From: Chryseobacterium antibioticum
GTDB taxonomy: Bacteria; Bacteroidota; Bacteroidia; Flavobacteriales; Weeksellaceae
Length of the DNA: 64,000 nt
NCBI RefSeq assembly: GCF_012927325.1
Contig: NZ_JABBGI010000011.1
Coordinates: 1-64,000 of the forward strand
Reading direction: 5' to 3'
Shown: one piece after another, positions 1 to 8,551 of the stretch
Layout of the letters: the number at the start of each line of letters is the position of its first letter
How positions within the stretch are numbered: position 1 is the first letter of the stretch
Made by a program: the position numbers and the translations under genes
Notes under the pieces: generated by a model
Seen by the model: the letters and a program-made list of their open reading frames with translations, nothing else
What the model was told of the DNA's origin: nothing
The model's database searches: none

Positions 1-92
1 GATGCTGATTATAATCCTTGAAATTCATACAGATACCTGATATACAGTTAAATGTAATGAAAATAAAACAGTAAAACAAGTACTTTTATAAC

Positions 93-128
93 AAAAAGAA
101 TCTGCCTCAGTTGTGAGACAGATTCTTT
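93..128 (-). terminator. Intrinsic terminator after the lectin-like gene
   Basis: A 10-bp perfect stem (AAAGAATCTG / CAGATTCTTT) encloses a smaller CTCA/TGAG stem and is followed on the minus strand by a T-rich run. It lies just past the stop of the minus-strand gene ending at 135. Positions 1-92 show no supported gene. Confidence 0.8.
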
Positions 129-134
129 ATCAAA

Positions 135-1676
135 TTATCTTGTTATTTTCTGAGTTACATTTTTGTTGGAAATAACGCAGGCTTTGCTGCAGTTATTTGC
201 GCTTGAAATATTAACCTGTATCAACGCCGGCATTGATCTGTATTCTTCGTTATTATAAGGAGCTTCAGTACCATTTCTTCCGCCACCTTTAATATCATAT
301 TGTATTTGGGCGACTCCTGTAAATCCAATGGCGGGCCTGAAAGAAAGCGCTCCTGTAGTGGATGAATAGGTCCATGTACCCTGACTGCTAGTATAAACTC
401 CACCTGTTATATTCGGAATCACATTACCATTGATATCCAAAAAACGAAATGAATTAAAATCAAGGTTGTTATAAGAAAGTGTTGGCGGGTTTTGACCACT
501 TGCGGAAGAATAGGCTGCATCATTAAGTAAAGGAGAATACGTAGATTTTATCCCTGGGCATCCTGCAAATAGATCATCTGTTACTTCGGCAGCATAGGGT
601 CTGGTAACCCCTAAGTTTTTCAATAAATGTATATTCTTAGCAGCTCCGGTAGAAGCAGCAAAGCCAATCCTGAAAGTAGCAGGAGGTGACGTATCCAGGG
701 TTCTTACCGTACTGGTAGATATTGTACTCTCTGTATATTTCAGAGAAGTAGGATAATAATAATTATCAATAACTTTTTCTTTCACATTCCCGTGCTGTAT
801 TTCCAGAGTTATATTGTAACCACCGGCAGGATTGGGTATTAATGTGATATATGCTTTACGGAATCTTACGTCATTTTCATTTTGAGGAATCGTAGTTCCG
901 CCACTTTCAATGCTGAATTGCTGAAGATTCGGATTTTTAATGCCAATAAATTTCCCTGTCTGTGTATCCAGATAAGCGGATCTATTGCTGCTGGAAGGGG
1001 AAGCATTGGTAGCTGTACTATAAAGTAATGGATAACCATTGTATCCAGAAGGTTCAGATGCCGACAGATATTGATTTCCGCGTTTACCTCTTAAAGAAAT
1101 ATTGCTTCGCCCATTGGCTAATGTTAGGCCAAAAATTCCATTTCTAACTCTTTCACCCTGGTTAAAGGTTGTTTTAAAATTTCCGAATTCATCCAGACCT
1201 ATTCCCAGATACGCTCCTCTCAATCCTTCCGTGGACTCACCTCCACGGACAAAACTATACCCTAATCCTCCTCCAAAGTATCCGATATTGAGCTGTGCTT
1301 TAGGAATAGATCCGTCTATTAAAAATATAGAAATACCATCTCCTCCGTTAGTATTTCCTCCATAAATTGCAAATTCAAATTCGAATTTAATTCCCTGATC
1401 ACTTTTAAATATTTTATCAGCAAGAATAACCCCACCTGAAATATTATTAACACTTCGGGTCAGTCGTAATCCTTCTGTGGTAAAAGTAGCATCATTCTGG
1501 ACACCACTGGTAGACACCTTATAGGCTTCCTGAGGTTGTAATCCCTGTGTAAAGTTGACAAAATATGGATAGCCCGTTCCTTGCTCATTCTGCGCCTGAA
1601 TATTCTGGAAGAAAATAAACAATGAAAAAATAAGCAAAAATCTTTTGCTTTGTACAATTGAGGTACTTTTTATCAT
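135..1676 (-). CDS. Secreted lectin-like-domain protein
   Basis: A 513-residue protein with a clear signal peptide (hydrophobic run, then NIQAQN). Residues about 35-360 resemble an L-type lectin/concanavalin-like jelly roll, with acidic-glycine motifs such as GGNTNGGDGISIFLIDG and YLGIGLDEFGNF. A second domain at about 365-490 starts with a cysteine (DDLFAGCPG) and reads like a cadherin/Ig-like beta module. No type IX C-terminal sorting domain is visible. The stop of the 190-residue gene at 1684 lies 7 nt upstream, so the two are probably one transcript. A carbohydrate-binding surface or secreted role is inferred from the fold; the ligand is unknown. Confidence 0.75.
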   Translation of the reverse strand: MIKSTSIVQSKRFLLIFSLFIFFQNIQAQNEQGTGYPYFVNFTQGLQPQEAYKVSTSGVQNDATFTTEGLRLTRSVNNISGGVILADKIFKSDQGIKFEFEFAIYGGNTNGGDGISIFLIDGSIPKAQLNIGYFGGGLGYSFVRGGESTEGLRGAYLGIGLDEFGNFKTTFNQGERVRNGIFGLTLANGRSNISLRGKRGNQYLSASEPSGYNGYPLLYSTATNASPSSSNRSAYLDTQTGKFIGIKNPNLQQFSIESGGTTIPQNENDVRFRKAYITLIPNPAGGYNITLEIQHGNVKEKVIDNYYYPTSLKYTESTISTSTVRTLDTSPPATFRIGFAASTGAAKNIHLLKNLGVTRPYAAEVTDDLFAGCPGIKSTYSPLLNDAAYSSASGQNPPTLSYNNLDFNSFRFLDINGNVIPNITGGVYTSSQGTWTYSSTTGALSFRPAIGFTGVAQIQYDIKGGGRNGTEAPYNNEEYRSMPALIQVNISSANNCSKACVISNKNVTQKITR

Positions 1677-1683
1677 AACTCAA

Positions 1684-2256
1684 TTATTTAACAACAAAAA
1701 CAATATTAATAAAAGAACAGTCTGTAGCTGCTGCTTTTACATCATATGTCATTACACCATCATCAGAAATAGAAATATTGCTGAATACATTAGGATCAGC
1801 ATCAGTCACATAATAGTAAAGATCTTTACTTGATGGGAAAAAAGGAATCGCAGCAGGCGCGCTGGTACTCTTCGCTTTTGGAGATCCGAACTGAGTTTTA
1901 TATAATGTATACAAATCTTTAGTTCGGCCATTGACACTGGTGGAAGTGTCAAATGAAACACTAGGCATGTAGAACATTTTTACGGCATTACCACTTATAC
2001 ATAGCCAGTCAGGTTTGGTAGGGGTACCAATATTCTGGCTTAAACATTTTTTATCAGTATCATAAATGAGAAGTGAGGTGGCCGGATTGATAATAGCGTC
2101 TCTATTTGCAGTGGTAAGTCTTGGTACCAACATTCCTTTACTTTGACTATAAATATCCAGCGCAGCGCTTGCATCAGGTGTGGCCGTGTTAATACCTATC
2201 TGGGCAAATGAAAATGAACTTAATAAAACGATTGGTAGAAATAATTTTTTAATCAT
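1684..2256 (-). CDS. Secreted protein of the Bacteroidota GINTATP type
   Basis: A 190-residue protein with a signal peptide cleaved near SFAQ. It is followed by the motif IGINTATPDASAALDI, which is common at the mature N-terminus of many secreted or cell-surface Bacteroidota proteins. The rest (SKGMLVPRLTTANRDAI, then a Cys-containing stretch) matches that class, but I know no biochemical function. It lies 7 nt upstream of the lectin-like gene and is likely the first gene of that unit. A surface or adhesion role is inference. Confidence 0.7.
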   Translation of the reverse strand: MIKKLFLPIVLLSSFSFAQIGINTATPDASAALDIYSQSKGMLVPRLTTANRDAIINPATSLLIYDTDKKCLSQNIGTPTKPDWLCISGNAVKMFYMPSVSFDTSTSVNGRTKDLYTLYKTQFGSPKAKSTSAPAAIPFFPSSKDLYYYVTDADPNVFSNISISDDGVMTYDVKAAATDCSFINIVFVVK

Positions 2257-2822
2257 GATGTACTTAATAATTTTTTATCTGTGTATTTTTTTGTTTTTAT
2301 GTGTTGTATGGTTATGTTTTTTTGAAAGGCATTCAAAGGCACTTAATTCCATAAAAGAAATAAGTAACTTTCAACAATTCATTTGAAAAATGAGTTGTTC
2401 TATTCAAGGAATCGCATAGGGAGACCCTTTGTGCCAAAAACCAATGACAGATATAACAAGTATGCCTTATAAAAGAGCATTGTATGTCTCATCTGAAATA
2501 GTTGATAAAGTAAATTGAGTTAAGTAGCTTTGTAAGCTATATAAGTAAGATTCATATTCCGTTGTGTTTTTTGCAAATGTACAAAAAAAATATTTAGTTA
2601 CTCATTTTCAGATCATTAATTTTAATCTATCCGAATTTTTTAATTTAATTAATGTATTTTAGTTTAAATTTTTATATAATTAATAAATTATTAATTGTTA
2701 TTTTTAATGCGCAAAGCATTGTATTTTATTAAAAATCCTAAAAATAAACTTTATTGAGCTGATGATATTTGAAAAAAGAGGCTGTAAATTTTATGTTTTT
2801 TGCTAAATAGTTGCTACAGAGC
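2257..2822. promoter_or_regulatory. 566-bp intergenic region with candidate minus-strand promoter
   Basis: No gene is supported here. On the minus strand TACATTTG (2581-2574) matches the -7 consensus TAnnTTTG; no good TTG lies at the expected distance. It would give a leader of about 310 nt for the secreted-protein gene at 2256. A short hairpin (TAGCTT-tgt-AAGCTA, 2525-2539) would sit near the 5' end of that leader. The rest is very AT-rich and otherwise featureless. Confidence 0.4.
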
Positions 2823-3182
2823 TTATTTTGAAAAATTATTCAATGCATCTTCCAATAGTTCTACAAAATTGATGTGTTTTGTTTTATTACTTTCAAAAAT
2901 GAAATCTCGGATGCTTTTGCTTTGATATTTTTCAAAATCTCCCACGATGGCTAGGCCTACACGGTAATTGGAAAACTTCTGCAGGATATCTCCTGCCATT
3001 TTCGTCTTCAGATCAAAGAATTCAGGAGTGATATTGTGTTCATATATGATCAGTTTATCGAAGCCCTGATAATAAATATCTCCAAGAAGATCCAACCCAT
3101 CCTGAGCCGATTTGATAATGATTTCATCAGAGATAATTTCAGCAATTTTTGTTGTATTGATGTCATGAGATTTTATCTTCAT
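2823..3182 (-). CDS. DUF4180 domain-containing protein
   Basis: A 119-residue soluble protein with no signal peptide or membrane segment. The pattern of an N-terminal IAEI followed by QDGLDLLGDIYYQGFDKLI, DLKTKMAGDILQKFSNYRVG and SIRDFIFESNK is typical of the DUF4180 family, whose biochemical role is unknown to me. The length fits the family. It lies about 160 bp downstream of prmC on the same strand. A 45-codon open stretch without a start codon lies between them (3189-3323). Confidence 0.7.
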   Translation of the reverse strand: MKIKSHDINTTKIAEIISDEIIIKSAQDGLDLLGDIYYQGFDKLIIYEHNITPEFFDLKTKMAGDILQKFSNYRVGLAIVGDFEKYQSKSIRDFIFESNKTKHINFVELLEDALNNFSK

Positions 3183-3342
3183 CCTGTTTTATTTTAAGGT
3201 TCTTTTCATATCTTTTAAAAAATCAGTCACAGGAAAAATGCATCCCTTTTGCAGGATGAAAGCTGCAGAATGAATGTAAACCTTATCAATATACTGAATA
3301 TAGACATCCGCATAATTTTGTGGCTAAAGAAGATCAATTTAC

Positions 3343-4194
3343 TTATTTCTTTCCAACAATAAACCGGTCGTTTTCAGATAAGTCTTTGATGAGTTGAGCA
3401 TCAGAAAAATGCCCGCTATATAAATCCAGTGTTTCAGGACCCAGTTTTTGATTAATTTCCAAAAATAAAAGGCCATTATCTTTCAGATACTTTTTAGCAT
3501 CTTCAGCAATTTTCCGGTAGAAAATCAACGCATCCTGAACCGGGGAGAAAAGAGCCATTTTAGGCTCAAATTCCTTGACAGAATCAGCGATTTCGGTTTC
3601 CTCTTCAATGCCTATGTATGGGGGATTGGAAATAATAACATCATAGCTTTCTGCCAATTCAAAATTAAGATAATCCCCATGAATGAAATTGATTTCCAGT
3701 TGATGATGTTCCGCGTTTCGTTGAGCCGTTTCCAAAGCTTTTTCAGAAAAATCAATGGATGAGATTTCTGCCCCGGGAAAATATTTTTTTAAGACCAATG
3801 GAATCACACCGCTTCCGGTTCCGATATCCAGAATCTTCAATTCCTGAACATCAATTTCTGAATCATGAATTTTATGGATGGCTATTTCAAGGAGCTCCTC
3901 CGTTTCAGGACGAGGGATCAGGACATTCTCATCCACGAAAAATACCATTCCGTAAAATTCAGTTTCCCCAAGGATCTGTTGATAAGGTCTTCCGGTTTTT
4001 AAATCTGAAATGATCTGAAGAAGCTGTTTTTCATCATCTACAAGAAGTTCCTGACTGGATAACCTTCTCTGATGAAATGAGTCGAGGCCAAAGATCTTCT
4101 GTATGAAAACAGTGCACAAAAAAGCACTTTCCGAATCACTATAGACTTCGGAAAGCTCTGTTTTGAAATGTTTTTTGAATTCTGTTATTGTCAT
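3343..4194 (-). CDS. prmC: Peptide chain release factor N5-glutamine methyltransferase
   Basis: PrmC/HemK methylates the glutamine of the GGQ motif in release factors RF1/RF2, using S-adenosylmethionine in the cytoplasm. The 283-residue protein has the family layout: an N-terminal helical domain, a SAM-binding loop DIGTGSG (123-129) and the catalytic NPPY motif (190-193). Its ATG directly abuts the TAA of the yaaA-like gene (stop at 4195), so it is the last gene of a four-gene minus-strand run. The length is normal. Confidence 0.93.
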   Translation of the reverse strand: MTITEFKKHFKTELSEVYSDSESAFLCTVFIQKIFGLDSFHQRRLSSQELLVDDEKQLLQIISDLKTGRPYQQILGETEFYGMVFFVDENVLIPRPETEELLEIAIHKIHDSEIDVQELKILDIGTGSGVIPLVLKKYFPGAEISSIDFSEKALETAQRNAEHHQLEINFIHGDYLNFELAESYDVIISNPPYIGIEEETEIADSVKEFEPKMALFSPVQDALIFYRKIAEDAKKYLKDNGLLFLEINQKLGPETLDLYSGHFSDAQLIKDLSENDRFIVGKK

Positions 4195-4953
4195 TTATCT
4201 TGTGAAAACCAGTTTGCTGTCTGTAGATTTTTCTTCATCGATCAGGTAGCCTTCATAGTTGAATGCTTTTACATCGTTTAGAGTTTTGGCATTGGTTTCG
4301 GCACAGAACCGTACCACAAGACCTCTTGCATGTTTGGTATAAACGACGATGGTTTTCAGTTTTCCCTCTTTCAATTCATAAAATTCGAAATCAATGACCT
4401 TATGGTTCAATTTTTTCCTGTCAATCACTTTTCCGTACTCGTTGCTCGCCAGATGAAGAAGAATTTCGCCTTTCTTCATTTCAGAATTCAGCTGTTCCGT
4501 AATCTTTTCTCTCCAGAATTCATATAGATTTTTGTACTGATCAAATTGAAAAGAACGTCCCATCTCCAGTCTGTAAAGCATCACTTTATCAGAAGGTTTC
4601 AACAAGCCATACAGCCCGGAAAGCATTCTGTAGTTTTTCTGTAAGTAGTCTACAGCATTTTTGTCCAGAGTTTTAGCATCCAGCCCTCTGTATACTTCAC
4701 CTGTAAAAGCGAACATAGCAGGAGCGGATTCTTTTGCCGTAGGTTTATCTTTCCATCTTTGGTTTCTTTCCCAGTTTTCATCAGCCAGTTTTGGCGATAT
4801 TTCCATCAGTTCGGAAAGATATTTCGGCGATTTATGTTTTAAATAAGACTGTAGCAGTGTAGCTTCTTCGATGAATTTCGGAGTGGTAGATCTCAGTAGG
4901 TCTGTTGAATTCTCAACGTTCATCAGTTTCGCTGGAGAAGTTATAATTTTCAT
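4195..4953 (-). CDS. yaaA: YaaA/DUF328 family peroxide stress protein
   Basis: The 252-residue protein starts MKIITSPAKLMN, the typical YaaA beginning, and carries FTGEVYRGLDA, YRMLSGLYGLLKPSD and the C-terminal KHARGLVVRFC and FNYEGY motifs. E. coli YaaA limits intracellular iron and DNA damage during peroxide stress. A start 11 codons upstream is possible but would overlap the previous gene; 4953 leaves a 4-nt gap and gives the family N-terminus. It is co-transcribed with prmC and the CPBP protease. Confidence 0.88.
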   Translation of the reverse strand: MKIITSPAKLMNVENSTDLLRSTTPKFIEEATLLQSYLKHKSPKYLSELMEISPKLADENWERNQRWKDKPTAKESAPAMFAFTGEVYRGLDAKTLDKNAVDYLQKNYRMLSGLYGLLKPSDKVMLYRLEMGRSFQFDQYKNLYEFWREKITEQLNSEMKKGEILLHLASNEYGKVIDRKKLNHKVIDFEFYELKEGKLKTIVVYTKHARGLVVRFCAETNAKTLNDVKAFNYEGYLIDEEKSTDSKLVFTR

Positions 4954-4957
4954 AATG

Positions 4958-5659
4958 TTAGAATGCAGATAAATGTTTAATGTCAATAAAATTCATAATC
5001 ATCATAGATACAAAGTCGTACATAAAATGACAGATGATCAGAATCTTAATATTAGAATATATTTTATAAAATGAAGCAAAAACAGCTCCGATAAAGAAAG
5101 GTACCAGGACCTGTCCAATCGTTCCGTAGGTGCTGTGAAGAATCCCAAATAATGCAGCAGAAACGAATATACCAAAATATGGATTGTTGTATATTTTTTC
5201 AATTCTCGGCTGAATGTATCCCCGCATCAGAAGTTCTTCCACAGCTCCTGCGGTAAAGCAGGTCAGGATAATCAACAAATAATTACCCTTAAAAACAGAA
5301 GAAATCTGAGCCAGTTTTTTGCTCATCCCTTCCTGGGTCAAAAGCTGAATAATAAGATTCAGAAAAGAACCACAGACAGCACAAACCAGATAAAGAACAA
5401 TCACTGCTTTGATATAAAAGAGGACAGGATATTTCTTCTCTTTCCAAAGTAGAAAAGTATTTTTCTCAATGAAAACGCTGTAAAGAAAGATCAGCCCAAG
5501 AACAGCCCAGAGTGCGATTCTTGTATAGAAGAAATTAACTGGTGTAAATGCTTTTATTCCCGTAATCAAATAAATAAACGGAAAAATATAAAGCATTACC
5601 GCGGCTAAAAGTACAAAGGTGATAAGAATCCCCAGTGCGTATTTTCCGTTCAAACTCAT
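4958..5659 (-). CDS. CPBP family intramembrane glutamic endopeptidase
   Basis: A multi-pass membrane protein (six or more hydrophobic segments) with the three CPBP/Rce1-like motifs: EELLMRGYIQPR (EExxxR), FGILHS, and HFMYDF near the C-terminus. The family cleaves within membranes; bacterial substrates are mostly unknown. The ATG at 5659 (MSLNGKY) is preferred over an upstream in-frame TTG at 5671. It sits in a tight run between the YciO-like gene (44 nt) and yaaA (4 nt). Confidence 0.85.
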   Translation of the reverse strand: MSLNGKYALGILITFVLLAAVMLYIFPFIYLITGIKAFTPVNFFYTRIALWAVLGLIFLYSVFIEKNTFLLWKEKKYPVLFYIKAVIVLYLVCAVCGSFLNLIIQLLTQEGMSKKLAQISSVFKGNYLLIILTCFTAGAVEELLMRGYIQPRIEKIYNNPYFGIFVSAALFGILHSTYGTIGQVLVPFFIGAVFASFYKIYSNIKILIICHFMYDFVSMMIMNFIDIKHLSAF

Positions 5660-5703
5660 AATCCCAAACAATTAGCTGTCGGTTTTCAACAATTTATACT
5701 TTA

Positions 5704-6315
5704 TTAAATAATTCCTTTTCCCTGACGGATGATTTCCGGTTCACCGGAAGTAAGGTCCACAATCGTAGACGCTATATTATCCCCGTATCCTGAATCAATA
5801 ACAATATCTACCAGATGATCGTATTTTTCTGCGATCAGTTCCGGGTCTGTAGAATATTCAATGATTTCGTCATCATCTTTAATAGAGGTTGAAGCGATCG
5901 GGTGACCCAGTTTTTCCACGATAAGCTGTGGAATCGGGTGATCGGGAACACGGATACCGATGGTTTTATGATTTTTATAGGCCAGAGGAAGGCTCTTGTT
6001 GGCATCAAGAATAAATGTGAACGGCCCCGGAAGATGGCTTTTCAGAAATCTGAAAACGGAAGTGTCAATGGGTCTTGTAAAATCTGAAAGATGGCTTAGG
6101 TCATTACAGATAATCGAGAATTTAGACTTTTCCAGCTTTACTTTTTTAATCTGGGCCAGTTTTTCCATGGCTTTTATGTCAAAAATATTACATCCTAAGG
6201 CATAGATAGTGTCGGAAGGATAGATAATCAGTCCGCCATTTTTTAAGGTTTTAATAACCTCATTCACAAGATTTTCCTGAGGGTTGTCAGGGTAAATTTT
6301 TAGTATTTTTGCCAT
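5704..6315 (-). CDS. YciO/TsaC/Sua5-family L-threonylcarbamoyladenylate synthase-like protein
   Basis: About 203 residues from MAKILKIYPDNPQ. The YrdC/Sua5 fold motifs are present: GGLIIYPSDTIYALGCN, KSKFSIICNDLSHLSDFTRP, LPGPFTFILDA and GIRVPDHPIPQLI. Family members make threonylcarbamoyl-AMP for tRNA t6A37, but short YciO-type paralogues may have another role; SKFSI rather than KRPxxKP hints at the YciO branch. An upstream TTG (6330) is less likely, because TATCTTTG (6327-6320) looks like a -7 element and would make the ATG nearly leaderless. First gene of the run to prmC. Confidence 0.85.
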   Translation of the reverse strand: MAKILKIYPDNPQENLVNEVIKTLKNGGLIIYPSDTIYALGCNIFDIKAMEKLAQIKKVKLEKSKFSIICNDLSHLSDFTRPIDTSVFRFLKSHLPGPFTFILDANKSLPLAYKNHKTIGIRVPDHPIPQLIVEKLGHPIASTSIKDDDEIIEYSTDPELIAEKYDHLVDIVIDSGYGDNIASTIVDLTSGEPEIIRQGKGII

Positions 6316-6319
6316 AAAA

Positions 6320-6327
6320 CAAAGATA
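6320..6327 (-). promoter_or_regulatory. Candidate -7 element for the yciO-prmC operon
   Basis: TATCTTTG matches TAnnTTTG on the minus strand and ends 5 nt before the ATG at 6315, predicting a leaderless or nearly leaderless mRNA. No clear TTG is seen 19 bp upstream, so the call is tentative. Confidence 0.4.
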
Positions 6328-6397
6328 CAAATAATAAAATAGTTTTCATAAAAGTCCTTTATTTAAAAGAAAAATTAGGATTTTTAAAAAATAGCCG

Positions 6398-6405
6398 TAT
6401 CTTTG
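6398..6405 (+). promoter_or_regulatory. -7 element for the tRNA array
   Basis: TATCTTTG, a full TAnnTTTG match, 12 nt before the first tRNA base. The -33 TTG is not obvious. It is the only good -7 before the five tRNA copies; the 39-nt spacers contain none, so the array is probably one transcript. Confidence 0.65.
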
Positions 6406-6416
6406 CAATCCAATAT

Positions 6417-6489
<73 letters not shown>

Positions 6490-6497
6490 CTAAGCAA

Positions 6498-6516
6498 AGT
6501 GTTTTCGGTAAACACT
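6498..6516 (+). other. Spacer hairpin 1 between tRNA copies
   Basis: AGTGTTT-TCGGT-AAACACT forms a perfect 7-bp stem. Equivalent hairpins at 6610-6628, 6722-6740 and 6834-6852 keep pairing although their bases differ, pointing to a selected RNA structure such as a processing signal. Confidence 0.75.
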
Positions 6517-6528
6517 CTAAAAATACAC

Positions 6529-6601
<73 letters not shown>

Positions 6602-6609
6602 CTAAGCAA

Positions 6610-6628
6610 AGTGTTTTCGGTAAGCACT
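6610..6628 (+). other. Spacer hairpin 2 between tRNA copies
   Basis: AGTGTTT-TCGGT-AAGCACT. One pair is a T-G wobble, the intermediate between the T-A version of spacer 1 and the C-G version of spacers 3 and 4. Confidence 0.75.
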
Positions 6629-6640
6629 CTAAAAATACAC

Positions 6641-6713
<73 letters not shown>

Positions 6714-6721
6714 CTAAGTTA

Positions 6722-6740
6722 AGTGCTTTCGGTAAGCACT
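6722..6740 (+). other. Spacer hairpin 3 between tRNA copies
   Basis: AGTGCTT-TCGGT-AAGCACT, a perfect 7-bp stem with a C-G pair where spacer 1 has T-A. Confidence 0.75.
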
Positions 6741-6752
6741 CTAAAGATACAC

Positions 6753-6825
<73 letters not shown>

Positions 6826-6833
6826 CTAAGTTA

Positions 6834-6852
6834 AGTGCTTTCGGTAAGCACT
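6834..6852 (+). other. Spacer hairpin 4 between tRNA copies
   Basis: AGTGCTT-TCGGT-AAGCACT, identical to spacer hairpin 3. Confidence 0.75.
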
Positions 6853-6864
6853 CTAAAAATACAC

Positions 6865-6937
<73 letters not shown>

Positions 6938-6941
6938 CTAG

Positions 6942-6976
6942 AAAAAAAGAAGTAATAATTATATTGCTTCTTTTTT
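6942..6976 (+). terminator. Terminator of the tRNA array
   Basis: The arms AAAAAAGAAG and CTTCTTTTTT flank a 14-nt loop, with the T-rich arm serving as the U-tract. It ends the five-tRNA transcript. Confidence 0.75.
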
Positions 6977-7017
6977 GTTGTTTATAATTTTGGAGACGTG
7001 AGTAAAATAGCGTCTTT

Positions 7018-7175
7018 TTTTAACGCTAAGTTGAATTTTGAAACTACAGATTTTAAGGGAGGAAAAGGCTGGCGGTGGCATCGCTGATGAAGATGCCGGA
7101 TAAAAGGCTCGATTAAGTGAGTCAATTCTGATTGATTCCATCTTTCTAAACCCTAATAAAACATTTGTATTTTAA
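7018..7175 (+). repeat. Dispersed AACGCAAAG element, copy 1 (diverged)
   Basis: The left end is TAACGCTAAG (7021-7030). The core holds GGCATCGCTGATGAAG and the segment TGATTGATTCCATCTTT, both shared in order with copies at 46238-46409 and 53434-53600. The right end is degenerate and overlaps the stop of the GLPGLI gene at 7172. A 60-codon reading frame inside it (6959-7141, minus) is not a credible gene. Confidence 0.6.
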
Positions 7176-7945
7176 TCCAGAAATGTGGTGATACTTTTGA
7201 TACGATCTGTCATCATCTTGGTTTTTTCATTTCCATATTCATCAAATAATCTCATATTTCCGTTGTATATAGATGGGTTTTCATGGTAATTCTTTCTGGC
7301 TTCTAAAAACTGTGCTTTAGTTTTAGCCTTTACCTCGTTGTAATATTTTAAAGGCTCGATTAATTCATTAGATTTTTTAATATCTGTAGCATAGATTTCA
7401 ATCGTTCTGTTTTTATTGTAAACTTCAAGTACTAACCCGGATAAACCTTTGAACCTAAAGGGACCTTCGGGAATAGTTATATCAGTTGTAAACCAAGCGA
7501 AAAATATTTGGCCTGTGTCAGTGATTGTTTTTGCCAGTTGACTTTTATAGCCTTTTATTTCTTTTCTATCGCTCAATATTTCCCATTTCAATTTAGGTTC
7601 TTCAAATGTAAAAGCATATTTACCCACAGGTAATGAGGCAGTAATAACATCGTTGTTTTTATAAATACTTTCTACGGTTTTAGGGTACTTTGCAATTTGA
7701 CCAGCCGAAGTAGTGATGGTTTCTGCAGGAGTTCCTTTATAATATAATTTGGCTTCCTTACTGCAATAGATCGATTGAGTATTATTAAAAAGTAAGGCAG
7801 TAGAAAAAATATTTACCTTATCTCTGTTTAAACTATCGGAAATCATCTTAGTTTCATAGTTAATCTCCATAATGGCCTTATTATCTTGAGCAGATAAATT
7901 AATACTATAAAGGCCTATAATAATACCAAATAATGTCTTTTTCAT
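7172..7945 (-). CDS. GLPGLI family secreted protein
   Basis: A 257-residue protein from MKKTLFGIIIGLYS with a signal peptide ending LSAQ. The family signature appears as GPFRFKGLSGLVLEVY (GLSGLV variant). GLPGLI proteins are Bacteroidota-specific exported proteins of unknown function. An in-frame upstream start at 7987 would add 14 residues before the signal peptide and is unlikely. It stands alone; an intact relative would be the broken gene at 14229. Confidence 0.85.
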   Translation of the reverse strand: MKKTLFGIIIGLYSINLSAQDNKAIMEINYETKMISDSLNRDKVNIFSTALLFNNTQSIYCSKEAKLYYKGTPAETITTSAGQIAKYPKTVESIYKNNDVITASLPVGKYAFTFEEPKLKWEILSDRKEIKGYKSQLAKTITDTGQIFFAWFTTDITIPEGPFRFKGLSGLVLEVYNKNRTIEIYATDIKKSNELIEPLKYYNEVKAKTKAQFLEARKNYHENPSIYNGNMRLFDEYGNEKTKMMTDRIKSITTFLD

Positions 7946-8308
7946 ACTCAACTTATGTATTACAATTATACAAATTGTTTTATTCACAATTACGGGAATC
8001 CGAATTTTTTATAACTTTTTTATTATGTTAAAATGACAACCTTTTTATTTTAATTAATTCTTCGAGTTCCCTAGGTATTATCTTCTTCAAAAGATCCTCC
8101 TTTATCTTTTTTACCATGGTCTATTAAAAAAACGGTACCATGACTATCGGATTCCATAATTCTAATGAATTGAGTTTATGGATAAAACAGAAGCTGGAAG
8201 TGACTGCGAGCCGTATTATTTCATTCCAGGATAATGAGTTTGAAACAAGTAGGTTCCTATTTCAAATTTGGGTTGATACATTTGTGATCAGCCTAGTCAG
8301 TGAAAAGT
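7946..8308. other. 363-bp region without a confident gene
   Basis: An 86-codon plus-strand frame (8140-8400) runs into the opposing Ada-like gene and has no recognisable features. Short minus-strand frames around 8030-8130 are protein-like (one reads MVKKIKEDLLKK) but too short and interrupted. The stretch may be gene debris; nothing is annotated. Confidence 0.4.
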
Positions 8309-8551
8309 CTATTGATTACTTTTCCATTGTTTGTATTCTATCCTCATGCAATTCCCACAGGGACGGTAATTATGTTTCAATGCTTCGTTTTCAGATATAA
8401 AGAAAATCCTGTTTTCTTTTTTCATTCTTTTGCCGGAAGAACAGGAAAGTAATCCGTAAATCTTCAATTTATGATTCCCTCCAAAATTGATTTCTTTTCT
8501 TCGTATTTTATTTTTTAAAACAGGATCAGATATTTCAATATGTTTTTGCAT
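8309..8551 (-). CDS. Small Ada-type metal-binding domain protein
   Basis: An 80-residue protein resembling the Zn-binding module of Ada: KLKIYGLLSCSSGKRM, then FFISENEALKHNYRPCGNCM. Three of the usual four cysteines are visible (one in LSC, two in PCGNC). Ada uses this module for methyl-phosphotriester repair and sensing; free-standing versions are common in Bacteroidota with unknown roles. There is no methyltransferase or AraC domain. It appears monocistronic. Confidence 0.65.
   Translation of the reverse strand: MQKHIEISDPVLKNKIRRKEINFGGNHKLKIYGLLSCSSGKRMKKENRIFFISENEALKHNYRPCGNCMRIEYKQWKSNQ

Noticed and set aside
3189..3323. 45-codon open stretch between prmC and the DUF4180 gene reading NYADVYIQYIDKVY
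   Set aside because: No start codon and no recognised family. It could be a remnant, but a stretch of this length is expected by chance in AT-rich DNA.
6959..7141. 60-codon minus-strand frame after the tRNA array
   Set aside because: It lies entirely within the terminator and the dispersed repeat, with low-complexity sequence and no family resemblance.
8140..8400. 86-codon plus-strand frame
   Set aside because: It runs 92 bp into the opposing Ada-like gene, has no recognisable motif and its second half is the antisense of that gene.
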